Shown: piece after piece, positions 26,012-34,321 of the stretch
Position numbering within the stretch: the stretch's first letter is position 1
How the letters are laid out: each line of letters begins with the position of its first letter
Assembly (NCBI GenBank): GCA_947495575.1
Contig: CANLZL010000001.1
Span: forward strand, 682,001 to 746,000
DNA length: 64,000 bases
Direction: 5' to 3'
From: an uncultured Nioella sp.
GTDB taxonomy: Bacteria > Pseudomonadota > Alphaproteobacteria > Rhodobacterales > Rhodobacteraceae
Made by a program: the position numbers and the translations under genes
Notes under the pieces: generated by a model
The model's database searches: none
Told to the model about the DNA's origin: nothing
Seen by the model: only the letters and a program-made list of their open reading frames with translations

Positions 26012-26461
26012 ATGTCTGAGAACGCGACCGAAGTGCTTGTGGGCGGCGCCGTTTTGGCGGCTGCTATTGGCTTTTTTGTATATGCAGGCCAAGTCACCGG
26101 GTTCGAACGTGACACAGGCAGCTATGAATTGCGGGCCGCGTTTCGGTCAGTCGATGGGATTTCAGTAGGCACTGATGTCCGTTTGGCCGGGGTGCGCGTG
26201 GGAACCGTGACAGAGCTCTCGCTTAACCCGGAAACCTATCGCGCTGATGTGCAATTTTCTGTGTCCGATGAGATTGAGATTCCAGATGACACGCTGATTG
26301 CAATTTCGTCTGAGGGGTTGCTTGGTGGTAACTTTGTCGAACTTCAACCCGGCGGGTCTCCGTTCCTGTTGGCCGATGGTGACGAGATCTTGGCCACTCA
26401 GAGTTCTGTTAGCCTGCCAACATTGCTGATGCGCGCGGTTGGCGGCGGGGACGGCGAATGA
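26012..26461 (+). CDS. mlaD: Outer membrane lipid asymmetry protein MlaD
   Basis: A 149-residue MCE-domain protein. An N-terminal membrane anchor spans about residues 8-29 (VLVGGAVLAAAIGFFVYAGQVTGF), followed by one MCE domain (YELRAAFRSVDGISVGTDVRLAGVRVGTVTEL, then SSEGLLGGNFVELQPGG). MlaD hexamers ferry phospholipids between membranes with the MlaFEB ABC complex, which is not in this window. The gene ends in an ATGA overlap with the DUF2155 gene, so the two are translationally coupled. Confidence 0.92.
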   Translation: MSENATEVLVGGAVLAAAIGFFVYAGQVTGFERDTGSYELRAAFRSVDGISVGTDVRLAGVRVGTVTELSLNPETYRADVQFSVSDEIEIPDDTLIAISSEGLLGGNFVELQPGGSPFLLADGDEILATQSSVSLPTLLMRAVGGGDGE

Positions 26462-26868
26462 AGCGACTGGCGCTTGCGACATTGATTGCCTGCGTTCCAG
26501 GTTTCGCCATGGCTCAGCAAGGTGGGGTTGAGCTGATCATTGAACCCGATCCGAATGTCGACACTGGCCCGGTTGTGATCGAAGGCCCCGGGGCCATACT
26601 ACGGGCGCTGGACAAATCGCAGGGCCGATCCACAGATATCGAGATTGCACGTGGACAGACCGTTCTGTTGGGGCGGATCGCAGTTCGTTTGGTCGAATGT
26701 CGTTACCCGGAAGAAGCACCCGCCTCAGATGCATATGCCCATATTCAGGTGATGGATTTGGACGGGGTTGAGCTGTTTGACGGCTGGATGATTGCCTCCA
26801 GCCCGGCGCTGTCAGCCTTGGAGCATCCGCGTTATGACGTTTGGGTTCTGCGCTGCAGCACATCCTGA
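26458..26868 (+). CDS. DUF2155 domain periplasmic protein
   Basis: A 136-residue exported protein with a signal peptide at residues 1-19 (MKRLALATLIACVPGFAMA). The mature domain is DUF2155: GAILRALDKSQGRSTDIEIARGQTVLLGRIAVRLVECRYPEE, then AHIQVMDLDGVELFDGWMIASSPALSALEHPRYDVWVLRC. The two cysteines (about residues 81 and 134) could form a disulfide. The family function is unknown and it is largely alphaproteobacterial. It overlaps mlaD by 4 bp, and its last 37 bp overlap the convergent aat gene. Confidence 0.9.
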   Translation: MKRLALATLIACVPGFAMAQQGGVELIIEPDPNVDTGPVVIEGPGAILRALDKSQGRSTDIEIARGQTVLLGRIAVRLVECRYPEEAPASDAYAHIQVMDLDGVELFDGWMIASSPALSALEHPRYDVWVLRCSTS

Positions 26869-27497
26869 ACCGGCACCGGCTGCGGTAACGCCAGGAAATC
26901 AGCATCCCAATCCAGAGCACGTTCCAGTTTCTTGCGATATTCGGCGCGCGGAATTTCGACTGCTCCCAGGCTGATCAAGTGGTCCGTTACAAACTGCGTG
27001 TCGAACAGTTGGAACCCGCCATAACGCAGGCGATTGACCAGATAGGCCAGAGCGATTTTCGAGGTATTGGGCCGGCGCGAAAACATGCTTTCTCCAAAAA
27101 ACGCCGCGCCAAGCGCCACGCCGTAAACCCCACCCACCAGATCCGTACCATCCCAAACCTCAACCGAATGGGCAAAACCCGCGAGGTGCAATTGCTGGTA
27201 GAGGTCAAAAATCTGGGCGTTGATCCAGGTTTCCTCCCGGTCGGCGCAGCCCATAACGGTTCCCGCAAAATCGCGGTTGATATGAACCTGGAAGCGTTCC
27301 GCGCGAATCACGCGCGCCAAAGAGCGGGAAATATGCAGACCCCCCAGAGGAATAACGCCCCGCATTTGCGGATCGACCCAAAAGATTTCGGGATTGTCGC
27401 GAGATTCGGACATCGGAAAGACACCTGCCGCATAAGCACGCAGCAACAGGTCCGGCGTTAGCGCCGGGCGCCTTGGGGAAAGTACATCATGGGCCAT
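26832..27497 (-). CDS. aat: Leucyl/phenylalanyl-tRNA--protein transferase
   Basis: A protein of 221 residues from this start. It adds Leu or Phe to proteins with N-terminal Lys or Arg, making them ClpAP/ClpS substrates (bacterial N-end rule). Motifs: LLRAYAAGVFPMSE, FWVDPQMRGVIPL, HISRSLARVIR, ETWIN, LHLAGFAHSVEVWD, LVGGVYGVALGAAFFGESMFSR, then SKIALAYLVNRLRYGGFQLFDTQFVTDHL. This is a complete aat. A GTG at 27503 is an alternative start two codons earlier. The 3-prime end overlaps the convergent DUF2155 gene by 37 bp, an unusually long coding overlap in which both reading frames look genuine. Confidence 0.95.
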   Translation of the reverse strand: MAHDVLSPRRPALTPDLLLRAYAAGVFPMSESRDNPEIFWVDPQMRGVIPLGGLHISRSLARVIRAERFQVHINRDFAGTVMGCADREETWINAQIFDLYQQLHLAGFAHSVEVWDGTDLVGGVYGVALGAAFFGESMFSRRPNTSKIALAYLVNRLRYGGFQLFDTQFVTDHLISLGAVEIPRAEYRKKLERALDWDADFLALPQPVPVQDVLQRRTQTS

Positions 27498-27616
27498 GTC
27501 CACAACTCTAGCAGATTATTCTTAAATTGCATTCTTTCTGCTGTGAACAATCTGTTGAACTAAACCGCCAGAAAATAACAAAAAATCACATATCCCCCGC
27601 CCTGGTCTGCGCGTCC

Positions 27617-27644
27617 TTGACAAATTGATATTAGTGTCTATATT
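27617..27644 (+). promoter_or_regulatory. Near-consensus sigma-70 promoter upstream of the AT-rich membrane protein gene
   Basis: TTGACA (27617-27622), a 16-base spacer and TATATT (27639-27644): a perfect -35 and a 5-of-6 -10. It lies about 90 bp upstream of the ATG at 27734, in a clearly AT-rich stretch. Such a close match is uncommon in this GC-rich genome. Confidence 0.7.
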
Positions 27645-27733
27645 ACGTTAACAGTTGTTTATTGGCGGCCCAATTCTTTCTATTCATTTTGTTTCTGCAG
27701 GGCCGCATAATTTCACCTAGGGGGTTCCAAAAA

Positions 27734-28273
27734 ATGACTATTCTTACTGCCGATGAGCCACATCAGGAGAACATGGTCGAGGTCAACCATAGTATCAGTG
27801 GGGAAGTCGACAAGATAAAATCTCGTTTGCTTATGGGCGGCCTAGCTATTGCCATATTGCTCAACATTTTGTTGTTCAGAGTGTTGCCGCTTTCGGCATG
27901 GACCGAGGCGATGGTCAATCTGATTCTGGGTGTCGCGGAAAACGGACGCCAAACATTCGGGATTAATTTCGTCGTATATATCCTAATATTGTCGGTTTCC
28001 CTGGAAGGATTTTCACGGGCTCTACGTGTGAAATTCACGTTTCCAGAGTCGCAAATCGACATCGCGGACAGAACCCTAAAAAATGCTCAAGTCGCCTGGA
28101 TTGGATGGATTTTGTTCCAATTCAACCTCGGTTGGACCTATTCTGACCCAGATGCCGCTCAGCGCACGACGGTTTCGTTCACCTATCACTGGGGATCGAT
28201 TTCGGTCTTGACGTTAACCTTTCTCAGCTCAGCGATGCTGTCTACGCTCGCGTATTTGGCACCGGCATTATAG
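27734..28273 (+). CDS. Orphan membrane protein of unknown function in an AT-rich island
   Basis: A protein of 179 residues from the ATG at 27734. A hydrophilic N-terminus (residues 1-32) is followed by about four hydrophobic segments: LLMGGLAIAILLNILLFRVLP (about 33-55), FGINFVVYILILSVSL (about 77-92), AWIGWILFQFNLGW (about 120-134) and SISVLTLTFLSSAMLSTLAYL (about 156-176). I recognise no family. An AGGGGG lies about 9 bases upstream; a longer in-frame start at 27662 is less likely. Base composition and codon use are visibly more AT-rich than the flanking aat and accC genes, it has its own strong promoter and terminator, and it splits what is often an aat-accCB arrangement, so recent acquisition is plausible. 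Confidence 0.75.
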   Translation: MTILTADEPHQENMVEVNHSISGEVDKIKSRLLMGGLAIAILLNILLFRVLPLSAWTEAMVNLILGVAENGRQTFGINFVVYILILSVSLEGFSRALRVKFTFPESQIDIADRTLKNAQVAWIGWILFQFNLGWTYSDPDAAQRTTVSFTYHWGSISVLTLTFLSSAMLSTLAYLAPAL

Positions 28274-28288
28274 TTGGTTGAAATAATG

Positions 28289-28320
28289 AAAAAAGCGGCT
28301 CACTTCTGGGCCGCTTTTTT
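28289..28320. terminator. Bidirectional terminator between the orphan membrane gene and accC
   Basis: AAAAAAGCGGC (28289-28299), a 10-base loop and GCCGCTTTTTT (28310-28320). The A and T flanks let it act on both converging transcripts. Confidence 0.9.
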
Positions 28321-28344
28321 GCTGTTTTTTGCACGAAATTTATG

Positions 28345-29700
28345 TCAGCCGAGATTCGTCTCCAGCCACTTTTCCAGCCAGTGAATATTATAGTCACCCG
28401 ACAGCACCGCCTCTTCTTCCAAAAGGGCGTGAAACAAGGGAATTGTGGTGTCGATCCCATCAATGATCAACTCACCCAAGGCCCGCTTTAAACGCGCCAG
28501 AGCCTCTGGCCGGTCGCGCCCATGCACGATCAACTTGCCGATCAAGGAGTCATAATAGGGCGGGATCGAATAGCCGTCATAGAGTGCGGAATCCATGCGA
28601 ACGCCAAGGCCGCCCGGTGCATGATATTGCGTGATCCGGCCGGGGCAGGGTGAAAAGTTCGGAAGCTTTTCAGCGTTGATCCGCACTTCGATTGCGTGGC
28701 CGTTCACCACAAGGTCTTCCTGCTTCAGCGACATCGGGAACCCGGAGGCAACCAATAGTTGCTCGCGCACCAGATCCACGCCAAAGATGCCCTCGGTGAC
28801 CGGATGCTCAACCTGCAGCCGCGTGTTCATCTCGATGAAATAAAACTCACCATTCTCGAACAGAAACTCGATCGTGCCCGCGCCCTCATAGCCGATCTTG
28901 GCGACGGCCTCAGCACAGGTTGCACCAATGCGCGCCCGTGTTTCAGGGTCAATCGCGGGGCCAGGGGCCTCTTCAAAGACCTTCTGGTGGCGACGTTGGA
29001 GTGAACAATCACGTTCACCCAGATGCACGGCATTGCCACGGCCATCACCGAAAACCTGCACTTCGATATGGCGCGGGGTACCGAGGTATTTCTCGATATA
29101 GACCTCGTCATTGCCAAAGGCGGCTTTGCCTTCGGACCGCGCCGTGCGGAACGCGTTTTCAAGTTCACCGGCATGTTTGGCCAGTTTCATCCCGCGTCCA
29201 CCGCCACCTGCAGTGGCTTTGATGATCACTGGATATCCAACTTCTTCCGCAACCGTCTTTGCGGTTTCATAGTCAGGAACACCGCCATCCGATCCGGGAA
29301 CACAAGGCACTCCCAGCTTTTTCATGGTGTCCTTGGCGGTGATCTTGTCACCCATGATCGAGATATGCTGCGCCGAGGGGCCGATGAATTTCAGCCCATG
29401 GTCTTCGACGATTTGCACAAAGGTCTGGTTTTCAGACAGAAAGCCATATCCCGGATGGATGGCTTGCGCGCCGGTGATCTCGCATGCCGCGATAATAGCC
29501 GGGATCGACAGGTAGCTTTGCGTGCCAGAGGGCGGGCCGATGCAAATGGCTTCATCTGCCATGCGCACGTGCATTGCATCGCTGTCGGCAGTTGAATGCA
29601 CGGCAACGGTTTGAATGCCAAGCTCACGCGCAGCACGGATCACGCGCAGGGCAATCTCGCCCCGGTTCGCGATCAGGATTTTGTCAAAAAGCTCTGCCAT
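28345..29700 (-). CDS. accC: Acetyl-CoA carboxylase, biotin carboxylase subunit
   Basis: A 451-residue ATP-grasp enzyme that carboxylates the biotin on AccB in fatty acid synthesis. Features: [25 protein letters not shown] start, [11 protein letters not shown] near residue 80, the glycine-rich ATP loop [12 protein letters not shown] near residue 160, [13 protein letters not shown] near residue 228, [16 protein letters not shown] near residue 285 and a C-terminal biotin carboxylase domain. It ends near 450 residues, as in AccC rather than the longer propionyl- or pyruvate-type enzymes. It lies 3 bp downstream of accB, an operon pair. Confidence 0.97.
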   Translation of the reverse strand: MAELFDKILIANRGEIALRVIRAARELGIQTVAVHSTADSDAMHVRMADEAICIGPPSGTQSYLSIPAIIAACEITGAQAIHPGYGFLSENQTFVQIVEDHGLKFIGPSAQHISIMGDKITAKDTMKKLGVPCVPGSDGGVPDYETAKTVAEEVGYPVIIKATAGGGGRGMKLAKHAGELENAFRTARSEGKAAFGNDEVYIEKYLGTPRHIEVQVFGDGRGNAVHLGERDCSLQRRHQKVFEEAPGPAIDPETRARIGATCAEAVAKIGYEGAGTIEFLFENGEFYFIEMNTRLQVEHPVTEGIFGVDLVREQLLVASGFPMSLKQEDLVVNGHAIEVRINAEKLPNFSPCPGRITQYHAPGGLGVRMDSALYDGYSIPPYYDSLIGKLIVHGRDRPEALARLKRALGELIIDGIDTTIPLFHALLEEEAVLSGDYNIHWLEKWLETNLG

Positions 29701-29703
29701 GGC

Positions 29704-30207
29704 TTATTCGATAATCATCAGGGGAGAGCCGAATTCGACCGGGTCGCCATCGGTCACCAGGATACGCTTGACCGTTCCGGCACGTGGCGATGGAATTTGG
29801 TTCATGGTTTTCATGGCTTCCACGATCATCAGGGTCTGGCCCTCTGACACCTTGTCCCCGACGGAAACAAATGCCGGTGTGCCGGGTTCTGCTTGAAGAT
29901 AGGCCGTTCCCACCATCGGTGAAGTCACAGCGTTCGGGTCTTGGGCCGGGTCGCCACCGGCATCGGCGGGGGCAGCGGCGGCAGGGGCAGCTGCCGGGGC
30001 CGCAGCGGGTGCGGCGGCAACTGGGGCAGGGGCAGCAACGGCGGCAGGAGCCTGAATGACAGTCTTTTGTCGGCTGACGCGCACCTCAAGGCTGTCATTA
30101 TCGCCATATTCGCGCATGACCTCCAATTCGGTCAGGTCATTTTCCTTGAGAACTTCTGCAAGCGCCTTGATGAAGGCGACATCCCCGTCATGCGTTTTAT
30201 TGGCCAT
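29704..30207 (-). CDS. accB: Acetyl-CoA carboxylase, biotin carboxyl carrier protein
   Basis: A 167-residue AccB. The N-terminal helix domain (DVAFIKALAEVLKENDLTELEVMREYGDNDSLEVRVSR) is followed by a long Ala/Pro linker (about residues 52-82), then the biotinyl domain with the acceptor lysine in VEAMKTMNQIPSP (about residue 131). The EAMKT in place of the more common EAMKM is tolerated in the family. First gene of accB-accC; the 274-bp region upstream is shared with the divergent preT and contains a RutR-like site nearer preT. Confidence 0.96.
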   Translation of the reverse strand: MANKTHDGDVAFIKALAEVLKENDLTELEVMREYGDNDSLEVRVSRQKTVIQAPAAVAAPAPVAAAPAAAPAAAPAAAAPADAGGDPAQDPNAVTSPMVGTAYLQAEPGTPAFVSVGDKVSEGQTLMIVEAMKTMNQIPSPRAGTVKRILVTDGDPVEFGSPLMIIE

Positions 30208-30406
30208 GCTATCCCCTGGCTATGTTTTGGGCCGAACCTGCGGCCCGTATCTGCAATGAATCCTTGGCGGGTTATACGCGACACAAGGCAGGGTGAAAAG
30301 CGCCAAGCAGCCGGGATTTTTGGCAATCTGCTGTCGAAACAAGCTCGTACGTGCAGAAATTTCGGCCCGAAGCATTTGGAATTACAGAAAAACCGCGTTT
30401 CAAAAT

Positions 30407-30422
30407 TTTACCAGTTGATCAA
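30407..30422. promoter_or_regulatory. RutR-like operator upstream of preT
   Basis: TTTACCAGTTGATCAA matches the E. coli RutR operator TTGACCANNTGGTCAA at 12 of 14 fixed positions (14 of 16 against the perfect copy at 38281-38296, including the same GT centre). It ends 59 bp before the preT ATG, where a repressor would block transcription. Binding is inferred. Confidence 0.65.
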
Positions 30423-30481
30423 AAATTGAACCTGTGCCAGCCTTTCTGAAAAGAAATCGCCATTCGATCAGGGAGATCGCC

Positions 30482-31822
30482 ATGACGAACAGCCCCTTTA
30501 CCCCCGGTATTGTCGGGGATCGGTTGCCAAACGAAGACTATGCTGCGAATTTTGCGGACCTGCATCCTCCGTTCAATGATCATGAGGCTTTGGTGGCCGC
30601 AGATCGCTGTTATTTCTGCCATGACGCGCCGTGTATGACGGCCTGTCCAACTTCGATCGATATCCCACTTTTTATTCGTCAAATCGCAACAGGTACGCCT
30701 GAGGCCGCCGCGAAAACGATCTTTGACCAGAATATTCTGGGCGGCATGTGTGCTCGTGTTTGTCCGACCGAGACCCTTTGTGAAGAGGCCTGCGTGCGCG
30801 AAAAAGCGGAGGGCAAGCCAGTTCTTATCGGGCTATTGCAACGCTACGCCACTGATACGGTGATGGCCTCGGGCACCCATCCTTACACGCGTTCCGCCGA
30901 GACAGGAAAGCGGGTTGCAGTTGTTGGTGCGGGGCCTGCGGGTCTGTCCTGCGCGCACCGCTTGGCGATGAAGGGCCACACAGTTGACCTTTATGAGGCC
31001 CGCGAGAAAAGCGGTGGCCTGAATGAATTCGGCATTGCCGCCTATAAAACAGTGAACGGTTTTGCCGAGGCCGAAGTAAATTGGCTTTTGAAAATTGGCG
31101 GGATCACAGTTCACAACGGAAAGGCGTTGGGCAACGGGTTGGATTTGGACGATTTATCTTCAGATTACGACGCTGTTTTCTTGAGCATCGGCCTGTCTGG
31201 CGTCAATGCGCTCAGGGCCGATGGCGAGGATAAGGCAGGCGTTGCCGATGCCGTTGAATTTATTTCGGAATTGCGTCAGGCGGGGGATGTTTCCTCCGTT
31301 CCCGTCGGACGCAATGTGGTGGTGATCGGCGGCGGCATGACCGCCGTTGACGCCGCCGTGCAATCCAAATTGCTGGGCGCGGAAAACGTGACCATCCTCT
31401 ATCGTCGGGGGCGCGATCAGATGCCCGCCAGCCGGTATGAGCAGGATCTGGCGGCTTCAAAAGGTGTGCGCCTGATCTTCAATGCGCGGCCCGTGCGTGT
31501 CACCGGAAACGGCACGACCCAAGGGTTAGAGGCCGAATATACCAAAACCGGTCCGGATGGCCTGGCCGGAACGGGTGAGACCTTTACCATTCCTGCGGAC
31601 CAGGTGCTCAAGGCGATTGGGCAGACCCTAGGTGACTCTGCTGATGGTGTGGCCCTGATCGGCGGCAAAATCTCGATCTCGGAAACGGGCCGGACCTCAC
31701 GCGACGGTATTTGGGCGGGCGGCGATTGTGCGTCGGGAGGCGATGACCTGACTGTCACCGCGGTGGCCGAGGGCCGGGACGCTGCAGAAGATATTCATAA
31801 GACCCTGATGGGGAGCGAATAA
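30482..31822 (+). CDS. preT: NAD-dependent dihydropyrimidine dehydrogenase, PreT subunit
   Basis: A 446-residue flavoprotein, the electron-input subunit of dihydropyrimidine dehydrogenase (first step of reductive uracil/thymine breakdown). The N-terminal domain is a GltD-like iron-sulfur module (CYFCHDAPCMTACPTSIDIP near residue 42, then GGMCARVCPTETLCEEACVRE near residue 88). FAD and NAD(P) Rossmann motifs follow at VAVVGAGPAGLSCAHRLA (about residue 144) and VVVIGGGMTAVDAAVQ (about residue 280). ATG 30482 has AGGGAGA upstream. It is separated from preA by 1 bp and preceded by a RutR-like palindrome. Confidence 0.94.
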   Translation: MTNSPFTPGIVGDRLPNEDYAANFADLHPPFNDHEALVAADRCYFCHDAPCMTACPTSIDIPLFIRQIATGTPEAAAKTIFDQNILGGMCARVCPTETLCEEACVREKAEGKPVLIGLLQRYATDTVMASGTHPYTRSAETGKRVAVVGAGPAGLSCAHRLAMKGHTVDLYEAREKSGGLNEFGIAAYKTVNGFAEAEVNWLLKIGGITVHNGKALGNGLDLDDLSSDYDAVFLSIGLSGVNALRADGEDKAGVADAVEFISELRQAGDVSSVPVGRNVVVIGGGMTAVDAAVQSKLLGAENVTILYRRGRDQMPASRYEQDLAASKGVRLIFNARPVRVTGNGTTQGLEAEYTKTGPDGLAGTGETFTIPADQVLKAIGQTLGDSADGVALIGGKISISETGRTSRDGIWAGGDCASGGDDLTVTAVAEGRDAAEDIHKTLMGSE

Positions 31823-31823
31823 G

Positions 31824-33128
31824 ATGGCAGATCTCACGACTGATTTCATCGGTATCAAATCACCCAACCCGTTCTGGCTGGCCTCTGCGCCGCCGACGGA
31901 TAAGGAATACAATGTTCGACGCGCCTTTGAGGCGGGTTGGGGCGGCGTTGTCTGGAAAACCCTAGGCGAGGCTGGACCACCGGTCGTAAATGTGAACGGC
32001 CCGCGCTACGGCGCTATATGGGGCGCGGACCGGCGGCTTTTGGGACTCAACAATATTGAGCTGATCACTGATCGTCCGTTGGAAGTGAACCTGGAAGAAA
32101 TGAAGCGGGTCAAGAAAGACTGGCCTGATCGTGCTTTGATCGCGAGCTTGATGGTTCCTGTGAATGAGGATGCATGGAAAGACATCTTGCACCGTGTCGA
32201 GGATACGGGATGTGACGGGGTTGAACTGAATTTTGGCTGCCCGCATGGGATGAGCGAACGTGGCATGGGATCGGCAGTGGGACAGGTTCCCGAATATGTC
32301 GGTCAAGTTGCGGAATGGTGCAAAAAACATTCCGACTTGCCGGTTATCGTCAAACTGACTCCGAATATCACGGACATTCGCAAACCCGCGCAAGCGGCCT
32401 TTGACGGTGGGGCGGATGCGGTTTCCCTGATCAACACGATCAACTCAATCACTTCCGTCAATCTTGATAGTTTTGCGCCTGAACCGATGATCGACGGAAA
32501 AGGCGCGCATGGTGGCTATTGCGGCCCGGCGGTCAAACCGATTGCGCTAAATATGGTGGCCGAGATTGCGCGCGACCAAAACATGCCCGGTTTGCCGATT
32601 TCCGGCATCGGCGGCGTCACAACATGGCGCGACGCGGCCGAGTTCATGGCGCTCGGTGCGGGCAATGTTCAGGTCTGCACGGCCGCCATGACCTATGGGT
32701 TCAAGGTCGTGCAAGAGATGATCTCGGGCCTAAGCCAATATATGGATGAAAAGGGCATGACCTCGACAGCCGAGTTGATCGGTAAGGCTGTTCCAAACTG
32801 CTCGGATTGGCAGCATTTGAACCTCAACTACGTCACCAAAGCACGCATTGATCAGGATCTCTGCATTCAATGTGGGCGTTGTTATGCGGCCTGCGAGGAC
32901 ACGTCGCATCAGGCGATTTCCATGTCGGAAGATCGCGTTTTCGACGTCAAGGATGATGAATGCGTTGCCTGCAATCTATGTGTGAATGTCTGTCCAGTTG
33001 AGGGCTGCATCACAATGGAAGAGCTGCAACCGGGAACCGTTGATGAGCGCACCGGTAAAGTTGTTGAAGAAGACTACGCCAACTGGACAACCCATCCCAA
33101 CAATCCCGGCACTTGCGCGGCGGAATAG
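31824..33128 (+). CDS. preA: NAD-dependent dihydropyrimidine dehydrogenase, PreA subunit
   Basis: A 434-residue catalytic subunit reducing uracil or thymine to the 5,6-dihydro form. An FMN-binding TIM-barrel (DFIGIKSPNPFWLASAPPT start; VELNFGCPHGMSERGMGSA near residue 132, with the family's catalytic-loop region; GIGGVTTWRDAAEF near residue 260) is followed by a C-terminal two-cluster ferredoxin domain (CIQCGRCYAACEDTSHQAI and CVACNLCVNVCPVEGC, about residues 348-396). It pairs with PreT directly upstream and ends at a strong terminator. Confidence 0.95.
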   Translation: MADLTTDFIGIKSPNPFWLASAPPTDKEYNVRRAFEAGWGGVVWKTLGEAGPPVVNVNGPRYGAIWGADRRLLGLNNIELITDRPLEVNLEEMKRVKKDWPDRALIASLMVPVNEDAWKDILHRVEDTGCDGVELNFGCPHGMSERGMGSAVGQVPEYVGQVAEWCKKHSDLPVIVKLTPNITDIRKPAQAAFDGGADAVSLINTINSITSVNLDSFAPEPMIDGKGAHGGYCGPAVKPIALNMVAEIARDQNMPGLPISGIGGVTTWRDAAEFMALGAGNVQVCTAAMTYGFKVVQEMISGLSQYMDEKGMTSTAELIGKAVPNCSDWQHLNLNYVTKARIDQDLCIQCGRCYAACEDTSHQAISMSEDRVFDVKDDECVACNLCVNVCPVEGCITMEELQPGTVDERTGKVVEEDYANWTTHPNNPGTCAAE

Positions 33129-33152
33129 ACGGGCAACCAATCAATAATGAAA

Positions 33153-33187
33153 GGGCGCGCAAAATGGTTTGCGCGCCCCTTTTTTTG
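33153..33187 (+). terminator. Rho-independent terminator of preTA
   Basis: A perfect 11-bp stem, GGGCGCGCAAA (33153-33163) and TTTGCGCGCCC (33168-33178), an ATGG loop and a T7 run. Confidence 0.95.
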
Positions 33188-33322
33188 TGGAAGGGAATTG
33201 GCGTAGATCCCCTTACCCCTAATGAAAATCATCCCTGACCAAAGAGAGTGATTATGACAGCCGTTCAGCCGAATTGAAGGGATGGAGTGCGCCCTGCTCC
33301 AAATCCGCCATATTCTTTTTCG

Positions 33323-33337
33323 TTGACTTTTAGTCAA
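33323..33337. promoter_or_regulatory. 15-bp palindrome upstream of the orphan permease pair
   Basis: TTGACTTTTAGTCAA is a perfect 6-3-6 inverted repeat, 118 bp before the permease ATG. It resembles the RutR operator at its ends (TTGAC/GTCAA) but is one base shorter in the middle, so a different dimeric regulator or a degenerate RutR site are both possible. Confidence 0.45.
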
Positions 33338-33376
33338 AAAGCGAAATGCTGACGCAAATTTTTTGGCGCTAAATTT

Positions 33377-33396
33377 TTCGTTTTGGTTCGTTTTGG
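33377..33396 (+). repeat. Tandem 10-bp direct repeat, operator-like
   Basis: TTCGTTTTGG occurs twice back to back, 59 bp before the permease start. Head-to-tail TTCG-containing half sites are what DeoR/GlpR-type repressors bind in other bacteria, which would suit permeases of the glycerol type. That link is inference. Confidence 0.5.
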
Positions 33397-33454
33397 TGTG
33401 AATTTCCTAACACGATCCTTTTCGTGGCGGCGGGAATCCAGTTTTGGAGGAGCG

Positions 33455-34321
33455 ATGACCAGAGACCTTCGCGCGTGGCTGTTTTTGTTACCTGCTTTGT
33501 CAATCATTGCATTCGTTGGCGGCATTCCGATTGCGATCAATACGTGGCATTCCTTTTTTGACATTCTGTCGCTGGACGAAAGGTTTTGGCTGGGTTTGGA
33601 ATGGTATCAGGCGCTGCTGACCTCCGAGCGGTTCTATAGCAGCCTCTTGCGCAGCCTTTGTTTCTCACTTGCCGTAATCACCATCCAGTTCCCCTTAGGG
33701 CTTTTCATTGCATTGAGCCTGCCGAAATCGGGGTGGGTGCGATCGCTTGGACTTATCTTATTGGCACTGCCGCTTGTGGTGCCTTGGATCATGATCCCGA
33801 CCATGTGGGTGAGCCTGGTTGACTTGGAATCCGGCTACTTGGGTCGCCTGATGGCTTGGGCTGGCATAGATTTCGACTATAAATTCAACGCGCTGCACAC
33901 CTGGATCCTGCTATTGCTTATGGATACCTGGCATTGGGTTGGATTGGTGGCGATCCTGGCGTGTTCGGGTCTGGCCAGTATTTCGCCTGCATATTACCAG
34001 GCCGCGGCCATTGACCAAGCCAGCCGCGTGCAAGTGTTCCGCTATATCGAAGCCCCGAAATTGAAGGGCGTGCTGATCATGGCGCTGCTTTTGCGGTTCA
34101 TGGACAGCTTCATGATCTATGTCGAGGCATTCTCGGTGAATGCTGGGGGGCCCAATGGCGCCACCACCTTTCTCTCGTTGGATCTGGGCGAAGAGATCAA
34201 TGGCTTCAATTATGGCCCCGCCGCCGCACGATCGGTGGTGTATTTCCTGATGACCTTGGGGATTGTCTACGCGTTCTGGCGGATAATGCGGGCGGAGAAA
34301 TCCGATGAGGTGACGGCGTGA
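33455..34321 (+). CDS. ABC transporter permease, MalF/GlpP-like (no ATPase or binding protein nearby)
   Basis: A 288-residue permease with about six spans, opening MTRDLRAWLFLLPALSIIAFVGGIP as in the glycerol ABC permease GlpP of rhizobia. The ATPase-docking EAA loop is present near residue 185 (YYQAAAIDQASRVQVFRYIEAPKL), though it reads AAAIDQAS rather than EAA.DGA. ATG 33455 has TTTTGGAGG upstream. The 4-bp overlap with the next permease makes a heterodimer likely. The two genes are flanked by preA and an aminotransferase; no ATPase, binding protein or glycerol genes adjoin. Sugar or polyol substrates are alternatives. Confidence 0.82.
   Translation: MTRDLRAWLFLLPALSIIAFVGGIPIAINTWHSFFDILSLDERFWLGLEWYQALLTSERFYSSLLRSLCFSLAVITIQFPLGLFIALSLPKSGWVRSLGLILLALPLVVPWIMIPTMWVSLVDLESGYLGRLMAWAGIDFDYKFNALHTWILLLLMDTWHWVGLVAILACSGLASISPAYYQAAAIDQASRVQVFRYIEAPKLKGVLIMALLLRFMDSFMIYVEAFSVNAGGPNGATTFLSLDLGEEINGFNYGPAAARSVVYFLMTLGIVYAFWRIMRAEKSDEVTA

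Larger units (their letters stand above)
33129..33454 (+). other. AT-rich intergenic region between preA and the orphan permease pair
   Basis: 326 bases without a gene. It holds the preA terminator (33153-33187), a 15-bp palindrome (33323-33337) and a tandem 10-bp repeat (33377-33396) just before the permease start at 33455. No ORF with a ribosome site and sensible codon use was seen between them. Confidence 0.8.

Noticed and set aside
33323-33337. TTGACTTTTAGTCAA as a third RutR operator.
   Set aside because: It is 15 rather than 16 bp and differs in the inner bases; kept as an unassigned palindrome.
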